In this document: piece after piece, positions 18,820 to 27,398 of the stretch
Layout: each line of letters begins with the position of its first letter
How positions within the stretch are numbered: position 1 is the stretch's first letter
NCBI GenBank assembly: GCA_030156255.1
Contig: JASGMV010000006.1
Span: 1-64,000, forward strand
Direction: 5' to 3'
DNA: 64,000 nt
Origin: Desulfovibrionales bacterium
GTDB taxonomy: Bacteria > Desulfobacterota > Desulfovibrionia > Desulfovibrionales > Desulfovibrionaceae
Notes under the pieces: generated by a model
What the model saw: the letters and a program-made list of their open reading frames with translations, nothing else
Told to the model about the DNA's origin: nothing
Database searches by the model: none
Made by a program: the position numbers and the translations under genes

Positions 18820-19802
18820 TACAACGCCTCCCGGGGGATCGTGACGGTGAACTCCGCTCCCTCGCCCGGCCGGCTCTCGAAGGTGATGTCCCCGCCCAGG
18901 CTGCGAATGCTCTTGCGGGCGCCGGCCAGGGCCAGTCCGCCTCCTCCCTGGCGGGTGGAGAAGAACGGCGTGAAAATCTTATCCCGATGCTCCGGCTTAA
19001 CGCCCGGCCCCTCGTCGCGCACCGAGATCGAGCAGGCGTCGCCGCCGCGGTGCGTGGAGATGGTCACCCGGGAGCCCGCCGGAGCAAAATCCAGGGCGTT
19101 TTCGATGAGCCGGGACACGGCCCAGCGCGTCAAGTCCTTGTCCAGCGGCGAGGGGCAACCCGCTTCGTCGAGCTGAAAGTCGAAATGGACCTTGCGGCTG
19201 CGGCGTTCCTCCTCCATGAGATTCGCCGCCTCGCGCGCCACGTCGTTCACGTCCACCGACAGGAGCTGCACATTTTCCTGCACGGCGACCCCGGATAGGG
19301 CCTCCACCAGATTGTCCAGGCGCCGCAGCTCCGTGCAAAAGTCTTCGTCCTCCAAGCATTCGGCTAGGCCGCCGCCACGGACGTGCAACTTGCGCAGGGC
19401 GTCCACCGTCCCCTTGAGCTCATGGCCGATCGCCGCTGCGGCGTTGCCAAGGACGCCCATCCGTTCGGCGGCCATCAGCTCCCGCTGCCGGCGACGGCGG
19501 CTGTTCTCCAGCCCCCCCAGCAGCACGGCCACCAGGATGAAGACCGATATCTGTAAGATCACCAGTCCCAGAGGCAGGACCATGCCTGTGACCAGGAACC
19601 CGACTAGGTACAACAGGCTCGCGGCCGTGGAGACCGCGACGCCGCCCTTGAGTCCAAACCAATACGCCCCGAGCAGGATGGGAACGAAATACAACTCCCG
19701 GTGGACGTCATGGAGCAGCATCCCTCCGCCGCTGAAGTGCAGGACACTGACTCCGGCCAATAGGGCCGCGATCAGGATCGACTTGGCCAGATCATTCGTC
19801 AT
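18819..19802 (-). CDS. Membrane sensor histidine kinase, first gene of the efflux operon
   Basis: This 327-residue protein has four or five hydrophobic helices in the first 98 residues and almost no periplasmic domain. An H-box GHELKGTVDAL follows, with His127, then an HATPase domain with Asn235 in LIENALDFA and DEGPG at 263-267. The H-box is a variant, lacking the usual Pro, so activity is not certain. No response regulator is encoded next to it. ATG 19802 follows GGGGAG and is preferred over an upstream GTG-type extension. It probably senses metal or membrane stress for the operon, by position only. Confidence 0.82.
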   Translation of the reverse strand: MTNDLAKSILIAALLAGVSVLHFSGGGMLLHDVHRELYFVPILLGAYWFGLKGGVAVSTAASLLYLVGFLVTGMVLPLGLVILQISVFILVAVLLGGLENSRRRRQRELMAAERMGVLGNAAAAIGHELKGTVDALRKLHVRGGGLAECLEDEDFCTELRRLDNLVEALSGVAVQENVQLLSVDVNDVAREAANLMEEERRSRKVHFDFQLDEAGCPSPLDKDLTRWAVSRLIENALDFAPAGSRVTISTHRGGDACSISVRDEGPGVKPEHRDKIFTPFFSTRQGGGGLALAGARKSIRSLGGDITFESRPGEGAEFTVTIPREAL

Positions 19803-19912
19803 GGTTGCTCCCCTCTGGGCTTGGGAAGTAAAAGATAGCGCTACTTGAACCATAGGATCTTTTTATGCTGGAGGCTACCTTCAACCGTCTATAATTGTCC
19901 CTTTCGTCAACC

Positions 19913-19931
19913 AAACGGCTCTGGACCGTTT
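19913..19931. promoter_or_regulatory. Inverted repeat AAACGG-N7-CCGTTT, candidate operator
   Basis: A perfect 6-bp inverted repeat with 7-bp spacing lies about 110 bp upstream of the kinase start codon, in the region expected to hold the efflux operon promoter. It could bind a dimeric regulator or form a small hairpin. No binding protein can be named. Confidence 0.4.
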
Positions 19932-20070
19932 ACGCCGCAATCGACGGAGCTGGCCGACGCACCGAATCAGCAGAAAGCGGGCCAATGTTTAATTTGTACT
20001 TAAATAGTATGAATTAGGTCGCGTCGGCCGAACGCGTTTTCTGGCTGCGCCGGGCCGGAGAGTCGGATTT

Positions 20071-20130
20071 GTGCACAATAATGCACATCCTAATGGGGGT
20101 AGTGTGCAATTGTGCAGCCGCATCATGCAC
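20071..20130. promoter_or_regulatory. Cluster of five GTGCA/TGCAC elements
   Basis: Within 60 bp there are GTGCAC (20071-20076), TGCAC (20082-20086), TGTGCA (20103-20108), TGTGCA (20111-20116) and TGCAC (20126-20130). The first lies in the palindrome TTGTGCACAA. Such a density suggests cooperative binding by a regulator. The cluster sits 270 bp upstream of the efflux operon start. Confidence 0.4.
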
Positions 20131-20337
20131 GGAAGGCCGCCGTCAACTCATTGCGCCGCGCCGTTGCCGTGATGGGGCGGGAGCCATACAGCCATGGGGG
20201 AGGCGGATCAATTTCAGTGTCAGGGCGGGGGAGGAAATCAGAGGTTCATCGGCGCTAGCCGCAACGTGAAAATAACCCACGGCAATGTGTTGGGCTTTCG
20301 TGTACCGCTATACCCCAGTAGGAAATAGGCCTCATGC

Positions 20338-20524
20338 AGGCTGTCGCCGACTATAGACGACGGCGACAGGGTAGGGTGGCGCGATGGTCAACTCTTTAGA
20401 ATTATATGATGTTATTTGCAGTCGCTGTAGGTGAAGGGGCCGGTGCCGGCGCGCGGACGTAAAAAATCCAACGAGAAAAGGGCTGCAACCGAAGTTGCAA
20501 CCCTTTGAAATCGTTGGCGTCCCC
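20338..20524. repeat. Right copy of the 187-bp direct repeat, next to tRNA-Glu
   Basis: This copy aligns gaplessly to 9471-9657 with 15 substitutions. Its last 10 bases are the 3' end of the tRNA-Glu gene, including the encoded CCA, and the rest is the downstream flank with the tRNA terminator. Divergence begins exactly inside the acceptor stem. The arrangement fits insertion or duplication using the tRNA 3' end as target. Confidence 0.9.
20476..20506 (-). terminator. Intrinsic terminator of the tRNA-Gln/tRNA-Glu operon
   Basis: On the minus strand a stem of about 13 bp with one mismatch closes on a TTCG tetraloop (GTTGCAAC-TTCG-GTTGCAGC) and is followed by TTTTC. It lies 9 nt after the tRNA-Glu 3' end. 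Stem and loop are typical of Rho-independent terminators. Confidence 0.85.
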
Positions 20525-20592
20525 AAGGGGATTTGAACCCCTGTCGCCGGCGTGAAAGGCCGGTGTCCTGGGCCAGGCTAGACGATGGGGAC
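20515..20592 (-). tRNA. tRNA-Glu (anticodon UUC)
   Basis: This 78-nt cloverleaf is read on the minus strand. It has a GTCCCCA acceptor arm, an anticodon loop CTTTCAC with TTC at positions 34-36, a T-arm GGGGTTCAAATCCCC and an encoded 3' CCA at 20515-20517. It is cotranscribed with tRNA-Gln 14 bp upstream. The last 10 nt lie in the 187-bp repeat. Confidence 0.96.
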
Positions 20593-20606
20593 GTCTAATA
20601 TGAACT

Positions 20607-20680
20607 TGGCTGGGGGACAAGGATTCGAACCTTGGTTAACGGGGCCAGAACCCGTCGTCCTGCCGCTAGACGATCCCCCA
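20607..20680 (-). tRNA. tRNA-Gln (anticodon CUG)
   Basis: This 74-nt cloverleaf on the minus strand starts TGGGGGATCG. Its anticodon stem is ACGGG/CCCGT with loop TTCTGGC (anticodon CTG). The T-arm is AAGGTTCGAATCCTT and the 3' end is an encoded GCCA. It is first in the two-tRNA operon, directly downstream of a promoter. Confidence 0.95.
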
Positions 20681-20697
20681 ACGTCGGAGCACGTCTC

Positions 20698-20725
20698 TTT
20701 AGACTTAAAGACGTGGCGCTGTCAA
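20698..20725 (-). promoter_or_regulatory. Sigma-70-type promoter for the tRNA operon
   Basis: On the minus strand TTGACA (20720-20725) and TCTAAA (20698-20703) are separated by 16 bp. The -35 is a perfect consensus and the -10 matches four of six. The element lies in the short gap between the Rho-N-like gene and tRNA-Gln, with the tRNA beginning 17 bp after the -10. Confidence 0.8.
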
Positions 20726-20732
20726 GAAAAAT

Positions 20733-21080
20733 TTAAACCGACTGCGCCAGACGACGCGTGCGCTTTTTCAGCTTGTTGATCTTGCGGCGGATGTATTCCC
20801 GCTCCTTGCGCACCGTCAGTTTGAGCCTGTCCTCGCGCAGCCCGCGAATTTGACGTTTCAGCGAATGAATCTGGTCCTTGTACGGAGAAACTCCGCCTTC
20901 GCCGTCGTCCACAATGCCGAGCGTGTCCTTCATCTGGGCCACCAGATCGTCCTTGCCCATGCCGGAAGCCCCCACGATGTTCGGAAACTTTTCCAGGGCC
21001 AACTGCCGAAGCTCCTTGGCCGTCATTTTGTCCAGAGGCTTCTTCAGATTCAAGCTCTCCAGCGTCAGCTCTTCGCTCAT
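20733..21080 (-). CDS. Small protein with Rho N-terminal-like (SAP/LEM-type) domain
   Basis: This 115-residue protein has a helix-extended-helix segment (about 18-56, MTAKELRQLALEKFP then GMGKDDLVAQMKD) like the Rho_N domain of termination factor Rho. A strongly basic coiled C-terminus (about 72-115) could bind nucleic acid. Related small proteins are seen in deltaproteobacteria, but no function is established. Its ATG overlaps the stop of the DUF721 gene (TAATG), so the two are coupled. Confidence 0.75.
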   Translation of the reverse strand: MSEELTLESLNLKKPLDKMTAKELRQLALEKFPNIVGASGMGKDDLVAQMKDTLGIVDDGEGGVSPYKDQIHSLKRQIRGLREDRLKLTVRKEREYIRRKINKLKKRTRRLAQSV

Positions 21081-21607
21081 TACCTTTCTCCTTCGCCGCC
21101 GGCGCTCTTCAGGCCGGACATCAACGCTACATAGGCGCGGTAACTGCGGCCTATGGCCGATTCATCTTCCCACAGGCGCTGTACTTCACCCAAATTCGCC
21201 GGCCGCAAAAGCGGCCGCCGGGCCCTTTGGACGGTCGGCGCCTCAATAGTGTCCAAGGAAGTCCTGTCCTCTATCAGCTCGAACCGGACCTTGTCAAAGC
21301 ATTCTTCGCCTAAAAATTCGTGGACGCGATGCAGCACCTCCGACTCGAAAAACGACAGCTCCTGCATGACCAGCGCGTCTTCGCATCCTATGATCAGGGC
21401 GTTGCGCCTCCGGCCAAGAGGCCGGGCCATTTCGGAAAGCTCTCCCAGCACCTCGCCCCAGTTGCGCCACAAGCGCGCCAGACGCAGGCCAAGCCCGCCG
21501 TCCAATCGCCGGGCGAAACGGTTGACCCCCTCCTGAAGGCGCACCATGCGCTCTTGGCCGCCGCCCCGGCCAGGGGCCGGCCATGGTGGAAGATAAGAAC
21601 GCCGCAT
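21080..21607 (-). CDS. DUF721 (DciA-like) domain protein
   Basis: This 175-residue protein has the DUF721 core at about residues 42-110, recognisable by LWRNWGEVLGELSEMARPL and LMQEL-like ALVMQELSFFESEVLHRV. The family includes DciA, which helps load the replicative helicase in bacteria without DnaC. ATG 21607 gives MRRSYLPPW, a typical family start; ATG 21547 is an alternative and the longer frame to 21739 is unlikely. No ribosome-binding site decides it. It is coupled to the Rho-N-like gene. Replication loading is a family-based suggestion only. Confidence 0.75.
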   Translation of the reverse strand: MRRSYLPPWPAPGRGGGQERMVRLQEGVNRFARRLDGGLGLRLARLWRNWGEVLGELSEMARPLGRRRNALIIGCEDALVMQELSFFESEVLHRVHEFLGEECFDKVRFELIEDRTSLDTIEAPTVQRARRPLLRPANLGEVQRLWEDESAIGRSYRAYVALMSGLKSAGGEGER

Positions 21608-21765
21608 GGAGAAAACATGCACGAATACGGCCTGGGTTGGCAAGTCGGCCCATGCGCTGTCACGGGCGGAAAGCGGATTTTCGCAGGTCTGGCAATTCCA
21701 TTTGTTGTGCGCTACAAGAAGTCGGGAGGACTTGCGCAACTTCGTGCGCTAAACATAATTCCCGA

Positions 21766-23013
21766 ATGGACCGGCTTCTCATTGTCGAAGATTCAAAGTC
21801 CATGGCCGCAGCCGTCTCCGAGTGCGTACGCCAGAATCTCGGGTACCCCTTCGATGTGGTGAGGACGTATGCCCAAGCGCAGCAAATATTCCGCCAACGC
21901 GGCGGCGAATATTTTCTTGCGCTTGTGGAGCCCAACCTCATGGACGCGCCGGACGGGCAGATCGTTGATCTGGCCGCGTCAAAGGGGGCGCCGTCCATTG
22001 TTTTTTCCGCCGATTTCGGCGTGACTGAACGCCGGTTCCTGGAAAAGAGAAAAATCGTCGATTATGTGGTCAAGCGGCCGGAGAACCTCAAACCGCTCAT
22101 GGGGTTGATACGCCGCATCCACAACAATCGGGGGTGCAAGGCCCTGGTCGTGGACGACTCCTCCTATTTCCGCAACATGCTCGTCCACATTCTCTCCAAG
22201 CAGCGGCTGAGCGTGCTCGAAGCATGCAACGGCGAAAATGCGCTGGAGCTTTTCAGCAAGCACCCGGACATCAAGCTGGTGATTACGGACTACAAGATGC
22301 CGGTCATGGACGGCTACGAGCTGACGTTGGCCCTGCGCCGGCACTACGCCTTCGACGAACTGGCCATTATCGGCATCTCCAGCGACGAGCAAAAGCAGAC
22401 GCTGCCCATGTTTCTCAAGTCCGGCGCCAACGATTTTCTCCAGAAGGGCGCTTCCACCGAAGAGATCGTTTGCCGGGTGAACATGAACTTGGACCTGCTC
22501 GAATTCATGGACGAAACACGGAAGCTCGCGAATTGCGATCCTTTGACGGGGCTTTTCAATCGGCGGTGTTTTTTCGAAAAGGCCGAACCTGTCTGGGCGC
22601 AGGCCAAACGCTCCGGCAGGATGCTGTGCGCGGCCATGGCGGACATCGACCACTTCAAGCGCATCAACGACACCTACGGCCACCACGTGGGGGACTTGGT
22701 GATCAAGGCCTTGGCGGACCTGCTGGCGAGATCTTTCCCCGAGCCGGACATTGTGTCCCGGTTCGGGGGCGAGGAGTATTGCCTGCTTTCCGCGAGCATC
22801 GAGCCTGTGGATTTGTACCACGCTTTCGAGGGATTGCGGCAGTCCATCCAGGATTTGGCGGTCCGTCACGAGGGCGTGGAGGTCTCCTTCACGGCCTCCA
22901 TCGGGGTCTGCGTATCGTGCAAGGGCGGGCTGGCTGAAATGATCCGGACCGCGGACCGCATGTTGTACATGGCGAAGCGCGCGGGCCGCAACACCATTCG
23001 CATTTCAGGGTAA
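21766..23013 (+). CDS. PleD-like diguanylate cyclase with two receiver domains
   Basis: This 415-residue cytoplasmic protein makes cyclic di-GMP. REC1 (about 1-120) has Glu55 where the phospho-acceptor Asp should be (ALVEPNL). REC2 (about 124-240) keeps VVDD at 128-131 and Asp175 in VITDYKMP. A GGDEF domain follows (about 258-415) with GGEEY at 334-338, and CDPLTGLFNRR is intact. The inhibitory RxxD site is PEPD (325-328), so product inhibition may be weak. ATG 21766 begins MDRLLIVEDS, the natural receiver start; upstream in-frame codons have no family similarity. The gene stands alone on the plus strand. Confidence 0.92.
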   Translation: MDRLLIVEDSKSMAAAVSECVRQNLGYPFDVVRTYAQAQQIFRQRGGEYFLALVEPNLMDAPDGQIVDLAASKGAPSIVFSADFGVTERRFLEKRKIVDYVVKRPENLKPLMGLIRRIHNNRGCKALVVDDSSYFRNMLVHILSKQRLSVLEACNGENALELFSKHPDIKLVITDYKMPVMDGYELTLALRRHYAFDELAIIGISSDEQKQTLPMFLKSGANDFLQKGASTEEIVCRVNMNLDLLEFMDETRKLANCDPLTGLFNRRCFFEKAEPVWAQAKRSGRMLCAAMADIDHFKRINDTYGHHVGDLVIKALADLLARSFPEPDIVSRFGGEEYCLLSASIEPVDLYHAFEGLRQSIQDLAVRHEGVEVSFTASIGVCVSCKGGLAEMIRTADRMLYMAKRAGRNTIRISG

Positions 23014-23090
23014 GGAGGCCGAAGCCCTGTTCTCCCAACGCAAAGGATAAGGCCGATGGGCTCCAAGTTCGTCCGGCGGCGTTCGGCGCT

Positions 23091-24686
23091 TCAGGGGAGT
23101 CCGGCGGCTTGTTTGTAGCGCAGCCACTCGCGCCGCAGCAGATTTCGATTGGCGCCGGGATCGACGGCTTCCCAGGGGAAGGCTTCCTCTTCGTCCCGTT
23201 CCCGGTCCAGCACCGAGGCTTCGTCCACGCCGCAATGTTTCAGCGCCTTGCGCCAGCTCCCGCTGCGCGCCGCCTCCAGCACCAGGGGCGCGGCCTCCGG
23301 CCCGCTGCGGGCCAGATAGCCTTGGAGCCTCGCCCGACCGGGATTGTCCGGCAGCAAAGCCAGGCCCTTGTGGCGTTTGACCATGGTCTTGACCTGGGCC
23401 AGACGTTTTTTGAGCATTTCTTCCGAGGCCATGGGCGCCCATTGCAGCGGGGTGTGCGGCTTGGGGCACAGGCAGCTGGCGCTCAGGGTGATGCGCATGT
23501 ACTGCTTCTTGCGGTTGCCGAGACCCTGGTCGCGGGCGTTCGTGATCTCGCCCAGGAAACCATCCAATTCATCGTAGTCGGCGTCGGTTTCTCCGGGCCA
23601 GCCCACGATGAGGTACAGCTTCAGATGGTTGACCCCATAGACGGCGCACCGCCGCACGGCCGCCAATAAATCCGCTTCTTCCAGGTTTTTTCTGGCCGCG
23701 TTGCGCAGCCGTCGGCTTGGTCCTTCCAGGGCCAGGGTGACCGTGCGCACGCCGCGCCGCCGCAGGAACGCGACGAGATCGTCCGTGAGCCCGTCGGCCC
23801 GCAGGGAGGAGAGGGTGAAGGCGCATTTGCGTTCCGCGAGCCAGCGGAGGAAATCCATCAGGGGCGGCCAGTCCGTGAGGGCCGTGCCGATCAGTCCGAC
23901 TTTGACCGGGTTGGCCTGCTCCACGATGGCCTTGGCCCGCTCCAGGCTGGTCGTCCGGGGCGGGCGATAGATGTATCCGGCTGCGCAGAACCGGCAGCCG
24001 TAGGGGCAGCCGCGGTTGATCTCCAGCAGCAGGGTGTCGCGGAATTCCGCCTGGGAGCTGACGAAGCAGGAAAAGGCGGGGTCCGTGAGGTCCGGACTCG
24101 CCGCCCGCGCCACGGGAGCGCTGCTTCGTCCGGGGACGTAAACGTTGGGAAAATGGACGGCCGCATCAAGTAGTTGCGTTTTGTCCGCGCCCTCAAGAAA
24201 AAGGTCGCGCAGCCGCAGAATCAGCTGCTGCAAGCCGGCTTCGGCTTCTCCGACCCAAAAGGCGTCCACAAACGGGGAGAGCGGAGCGGGGTTGAGAAAG
24301 GCCAGAGGCCCGCCCGCTAAAATGAAAGGAAAATGCGGGCGTTCCGTGGAGGTAGGCGGAACGCCCGCATCGAGCATCATACCGACGATGGCTTGCAGGT
24401 CCTCCTCGAAGCCGGCGCTGAAGGCGATGACGGGGAAGGACGCGAGGGTCCTGCCGCTGTCTTCGGATTTCGCAGGGCCCTGGGCGCGCTCGAGGAAGAA
24501 CCTTTCGACGGCGAGTCCGGGCTGCGGCGCCAACAGGCGATAGACCGCTTGCCAACCCAAGGTGGAGATGGCGAGCCGCGCCGGGCCCGGGTGGACCAGA
24601 GCCACGGGCAACCGCCCGCCCGGCTCCCGGATCGGAGGCGCGTGGTGATCGTCATAAGGCCAGCTCCACTGGTCCCGCCGGCTCAC
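23091..24686 (-). CDS. Radical SAM protein with N-terminal B12-binding-like region
   Basis: This 531-residue protein has the 4Fe-4S cluster motif CPYGCRFC (Cys227, Cys231, Cys234), followed by radical SAM elements LIGTALTDWPP and GVNHLKLYLIVGWPGE. The N-terminal 200 residues resemble the B12-binding-type domain of elongated radical SAM proteins, although a cobalamin His is not evident. Proteins of this kind often stand next to ftsZ in Desulfovibrio-like genomes. The reaction is unknown. It is 21 bp downstream of ftsZ on the same strand and probably cotranscribed. Confidence 0.85.
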   Translation of the reverse strand: MSRRDQWSWPYDDHHAPPIREPGGRLPVALVHPGPARLAISTLGWQAVYRLLAPQPGLAVERFFLERAQGPAKSEDSGRTLASFPVIAFSAGFEEDLQAIVGMMLDAGVPPTSTERPHFPFILAGGPLAFLNPAPLSPFVDAFWVGEAEAGLQQLILRLRDLFLEGADKTQLLDAAVHFPNVYVPGRSSAPVARAASPDLTDPAFSCFVSSQAEFRDTLLLEINRGCPYGCRFCAAGYIYRPPRTTSLERAKAIVEQANPVKVGLIGTALTDWPPLMDFLRWLAERKCAFTLSSLRADGLTDDLVAFLRRRGVRTVTLALEGPSRRLRNAARKNLEEADLLAAVRRCAVYGVNHLKLYLIVGWPGETDADYDELDGFLGEITNARDQGLGNRKKQYMRITLSASCLCPKPHTPLQWAPMASEEMLKKRLAQVKTMVKRHKGLALLPDNPGRARLQGYLARSGPEAAPLVLEAARSGSWRKALKHCGVDEASVLDRERDEEEAFPWEAVDPGANRNLLRREWLRYKQAAGLP

Positions 24687-24707
24687 GGGCGCCCGTCCTG
24701 CGCCGTC

Positions 24708-25985
24708 CTAATCCGCCTGCTTGCGGATGAAGGCCGGAATTTCGAATTCGTCCTCCTCAAAAATGAACTCCTCTTCTCCGGGACCGGCCGCGTTGGAGCT
24801 CGCCGCATTGCGGGTGCGGGCGTACGTTTGCTCCTGGGCCTCGGCCGGATTGTCCTGTCCTCCTCGGCGCAGGTAGGCGGGAACGTTGGGATCCTGGCTG
24901 GCTATCCGTTGCTGCATGGGCCGCCGGGGCCGTTCGCGGCGCGGCGCCTGGGCCGCGGTCCCCCGGGGCGAGATTTGCGCCACGCGGCCGGAGCCCGTCT
25001 GCGAGGTTTCCTCGGGGACCTGGTCCACGGACTGCTCGATGCCTGTCGCGATGACCGTGATGCGCATTTCGTCGCCGACTTCGTTATCGAAGACCGTGCC
25101 GAAGAAAATGTCCGCATCGTCGTGGACTTGGTCGGAGATGAGGTTGGTGGCCTCGGAGACTTCCTCGATGGTCATGTCCGGGGCGCAGGTCACGTTGATG
25201 AGCAGGCCGCGGGCGCCTTCGATGGACACGCCTTCCAGCAGCGGGCTGGTCACGGCCTTCATGGCCGCCTCGCGGGCGCGGCCTTCGCCCTTGGCGATGC
25301 CCGTGCCCATCAGGGCGAGCCCGCCGCCGGACATGACCGCCTGCACGTCGGCGAAGTCCAGGTTGATGAGGCCGTGCACGGTGATGAGGTCGGCGATGCC
25401 CTTGACGGCGTAGTACAGGATTTCGTCGGCCTTTTTGAGCATTTCCAGGAAGGTGGCCTTCTTGGCGGCGAGTTGCAGCAATCGGTCGTTGGGGATGGTG
25501 ATGATGGAGTCCACCACCTCGGAGAGCTCGCGGATGCCGCGTTCGGCCTGGAGCCGGCGCTGTTTGCCCTCGAAATAGAAGGGCTTCGTGACCACGCCGA
25601 CGGTCAGCGCGCCGGCCTCCTTGGCGGCTTGGGCCATGACCGGCGCAGCGCCCGTGCCCGTGCCGCCGCCCATGCCCGCGGTGACGAACACCATATCGCA
25701 TTCGCCGATGCACTCACGGACGGTGTCGATGGACTCCAGGGCGGCGTTTTTGCCGATTTCCGGATTGGCGCCGGCGCCCAGTCCCTTGGTCAGTTGTTCG
25801 CCCAGCTGGATCTTGTATTCGGCCATGGATTTGTTGATGGCCTGCAGGTCGGTGTTGGCGGTGATGAACTCCACGCCCTGCATGGACGACTGGATCATGT
25901 TGTTCACGGCGTTTCCGCCGCCGCCGCCAACGCCGATGACTTTGATCTTTGCGCTGGTGTCGTATTCGATTTCGAATGTAGCCAT
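24708..25985 (-). CDS. ftsZ: Cell division protein FtsZ
   Basis: This tubulin-like GTPase of 425 residues forms the Z-ring. The tubulin signature GGGTGTG is at 106-112 and the GTPase domain covers about 12-315. A linker of about 80 residues rich in Arg, Gln and Ala follows. The C-terminal tail [12 protein letters not shown] is the conserved peptide that binds FtsA. It is the last dcw gene before the radical SAM gene. GGAGGTACC-type bases precede the ATG. Confidence 0.98.
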   Translation of the reverse strand: MATFEIEYDTSAKIKVIGVGGGGGNAVNNMIQSSMQGVEFITANTDLQAINKSMAEYKIQLGEQLTKGLGAGANPEIGKNAALESIDTVRECIGECDMVFVTAGMGGGTGTGAAPVMAQAAKEAGALTVGVVTKPFYFEGKQRRLQAERGIRELSEVVDSIITIPNDRLLQLAAKKATFLEMLKKADEILYYAVKGIADLITVHGLINLDFADVQAVMSGGGLALMGTGIAKGEGRAREAAMKAVTSPLLEGVSIEGARGLLINVTCAPDMTIEEVSEATNLISDQVHDDADIFFGTVFDNEVGDEMRITVIATGIEQSVDQVPEETSQTGSGRVAQISPRGTAAQAPRRERPRRPMQQRIASQDPNVPAYLRRGGQDNPAEAQEQTYARTRNAASSNAAGPGEEEFIFEEDEFEIPAFIRKQAD

Positions 25986-26123
25986 GGGGTACCTCCTTCC
26001 CCGTTGAGAAAATTCTTTCTGTCTTGGCCGCTTACGTTGGTTATCCCAGGCGGCCTCCGGGCTTTCGCCTTGTCGGACGGCGCGACGAAACCGCTCCGCC
26101 CGGGTGTTTGGTTGCGCGTTGCG

Positions 26124-27353
26124 TTAGGTGGCGTCCTTGAACCAGTTGCGCATCCGGCCGAGGATGCGGCTGAACATGTTGTCGTCGCGGATGCGGAAGC
26201 GTTGCTCGCCGCCGCCCTCCACTTCGGCGCCGTAGATCAGCAGGCCGACGGCCGTTGCGAATTTGGGGCTGTTCACCACGTCTTTGAGTCCGCCGATGCC
26301 CTGGGGCACGCCGATGCGCACCGGCAGGTCGAAAATTTGTTCGGCCAGTTCCTCCATACCCTGAATCTGGGTGGCGCCGCCTGTGAGCACCACGCCGGCC
26401 GCGATGACGTTTTTGAACCCGGAGCGCACCAGCTCCTGGTCCACCAGGGCCAAAATTTCCTCGCAGCGGGGCTCGCATATTTCCGCCAGCACCCGGCGCG
26501 ACAGCCTGCGGCTCTCGCGACCGCCGACGCTCGGCACCTCCACGATTTCATCGCTCTGGATGAGGTCGGTCAAAGCGCAGCCGTGGCGGACCTTGATCTC
26601 CTCTGCGGCCACGGAGGGCGTGCGCAGGCCGTAGGCGATGTCGTTGGTCAGGTTGTTGCCGCCAAGGCCGATGACCGCGGTGTGCTTGATGGAGTTGTTG
26701 CCGAAGATGGCCAGGTCCGTCGTGCCGCCTCCGATGTCCACCAGGGCCACACCGATTTCTCGCTCCTCCTCGGAGAGCACGGCCTTGCTCGAAGCCAGGG
26801 ACTCGAGCACGATGTCGGCCACGTCCAGTCCGGAGCGGTGGCAGGAGCGTATGATGTTCTGGGCGGAGGTCACTGCGCCGGTGACGATGTGGACCTTCAC
26901 CTCCAGGCGCACGCCGGCCATGCCCAGGGGATCGGCTATGCCGCGCTGGTCGTCCACGATGAACTCCTGGGGCAGGGTGTGGATGACGTCCCTGTCAGGG
27001 GGGATGTGCATGGCCCGGGCCGCGTCGATGACGCGCTCCTGGTCTTTTTTGGTCACTTCCCCGCCTTTTATGGCGATGACTCCGTGGCTGTTGAAGCCCT
27101 TGATGTGGCTGCCGGCGATGCCCGCGTACACGGAGCGGATTTCGCAGCCGGCCATGAGTTCGGCCTCCTCCAAGGCTTTCTTGATGGACTGGACGGTCTG
27201 CTCGATGTTGACCACCACGCCCTTGCGCAGACCCGTGGACGGGCTTGACCCAATGCCGACGATATCCACTCCGTCCGGGCTGACTTCGCCCACCACTGTG
27301 CAAATTTTGGTGGTGCCGATGTCCAGTCCCACAATCAAGTCAGTTTTGGCCAT
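26124..27353 (-). CDS. ftsA: Cell division protein FtsA
   Basis: This actin-like ATPase of 409 residues anchors FtsZ to the membrane. GLDIGTTKICTVVG (phosphate 1), GVALVDIGGGTTDLAIF (phosphate 2) and VVLTGGATQ (adenosine) are present. The C-terminus ends in a short amphipathic helix with MRNWFKD, the usual membrane-targeting peptide. It lies between ftsQ and ftsZ, with 138 bp before ftsZ that may hold an internal promoter. Confidence 0.97.
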   Translation of the reverse strand: MAKTDLIVGLDIGTTKICTVVGEVSPDGVDIVGIGSSPSTGLRKGVVVNIEQTVQSIKKALEEAELMAGCEIRSVYAGIAGSHIKGFNSHGVIAIKGGEVTKKDQERVIDAARAMHIPPDRDVIHTLPQEFIVDDQRGIADPLGMAGVRLEVKVHIVTGAVTSAQNIIRSCHRSGLDVADIVLESLASSKAVLSEEEREIGVALVDIGGGTTDLAIFGNNSIKHTAVIGLGGNNLTNDIAYGLRTPSVAAEEIKVRHGCALTDLIQSDEIVEVPSVGGRESRRLSRRVLAEICEPRCEEILALVDQELVRSGFKNVIAAGVVLTGGATQIQGMEELAEQIFDLPVRIGVPQGIGGLKDVVNSPKFATAVGLLIYGAEVEGGGEQRFRIRDDNMFSRILGRMRNWFKDAT

Positions 27354-27398
27354 GCATCATCTCCTTTTCGCGGCTTGCGGCGGCGCAGGCGCCGCAGC

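Larger units (their letters stand above)
19803..20337. other. Leader and intergenic region upstream of the efflux operon
   Basis: About 530 bp without a convincing gene. It contains the operon leader, the AAACGG inverted repeat at 19913-19931 and the GTGCA/TGCAC cluster at 20071-20130. The part at 19980-20030 is AT-rich. A consensus promoter for the minus-strand operon was not found with confidence; TATAGA-like bases read near 19890 on the minus strand lack a good -35. Confidence 0.5.

Noticed and set aside
24333-27248. Long open frame on the plus strand opposite ftsZ and ftsA (971 codons)
   Set aside because: It is a high-GC shadow of two certain genes, rich in Gly, His and Arg, with no recognisable domain.
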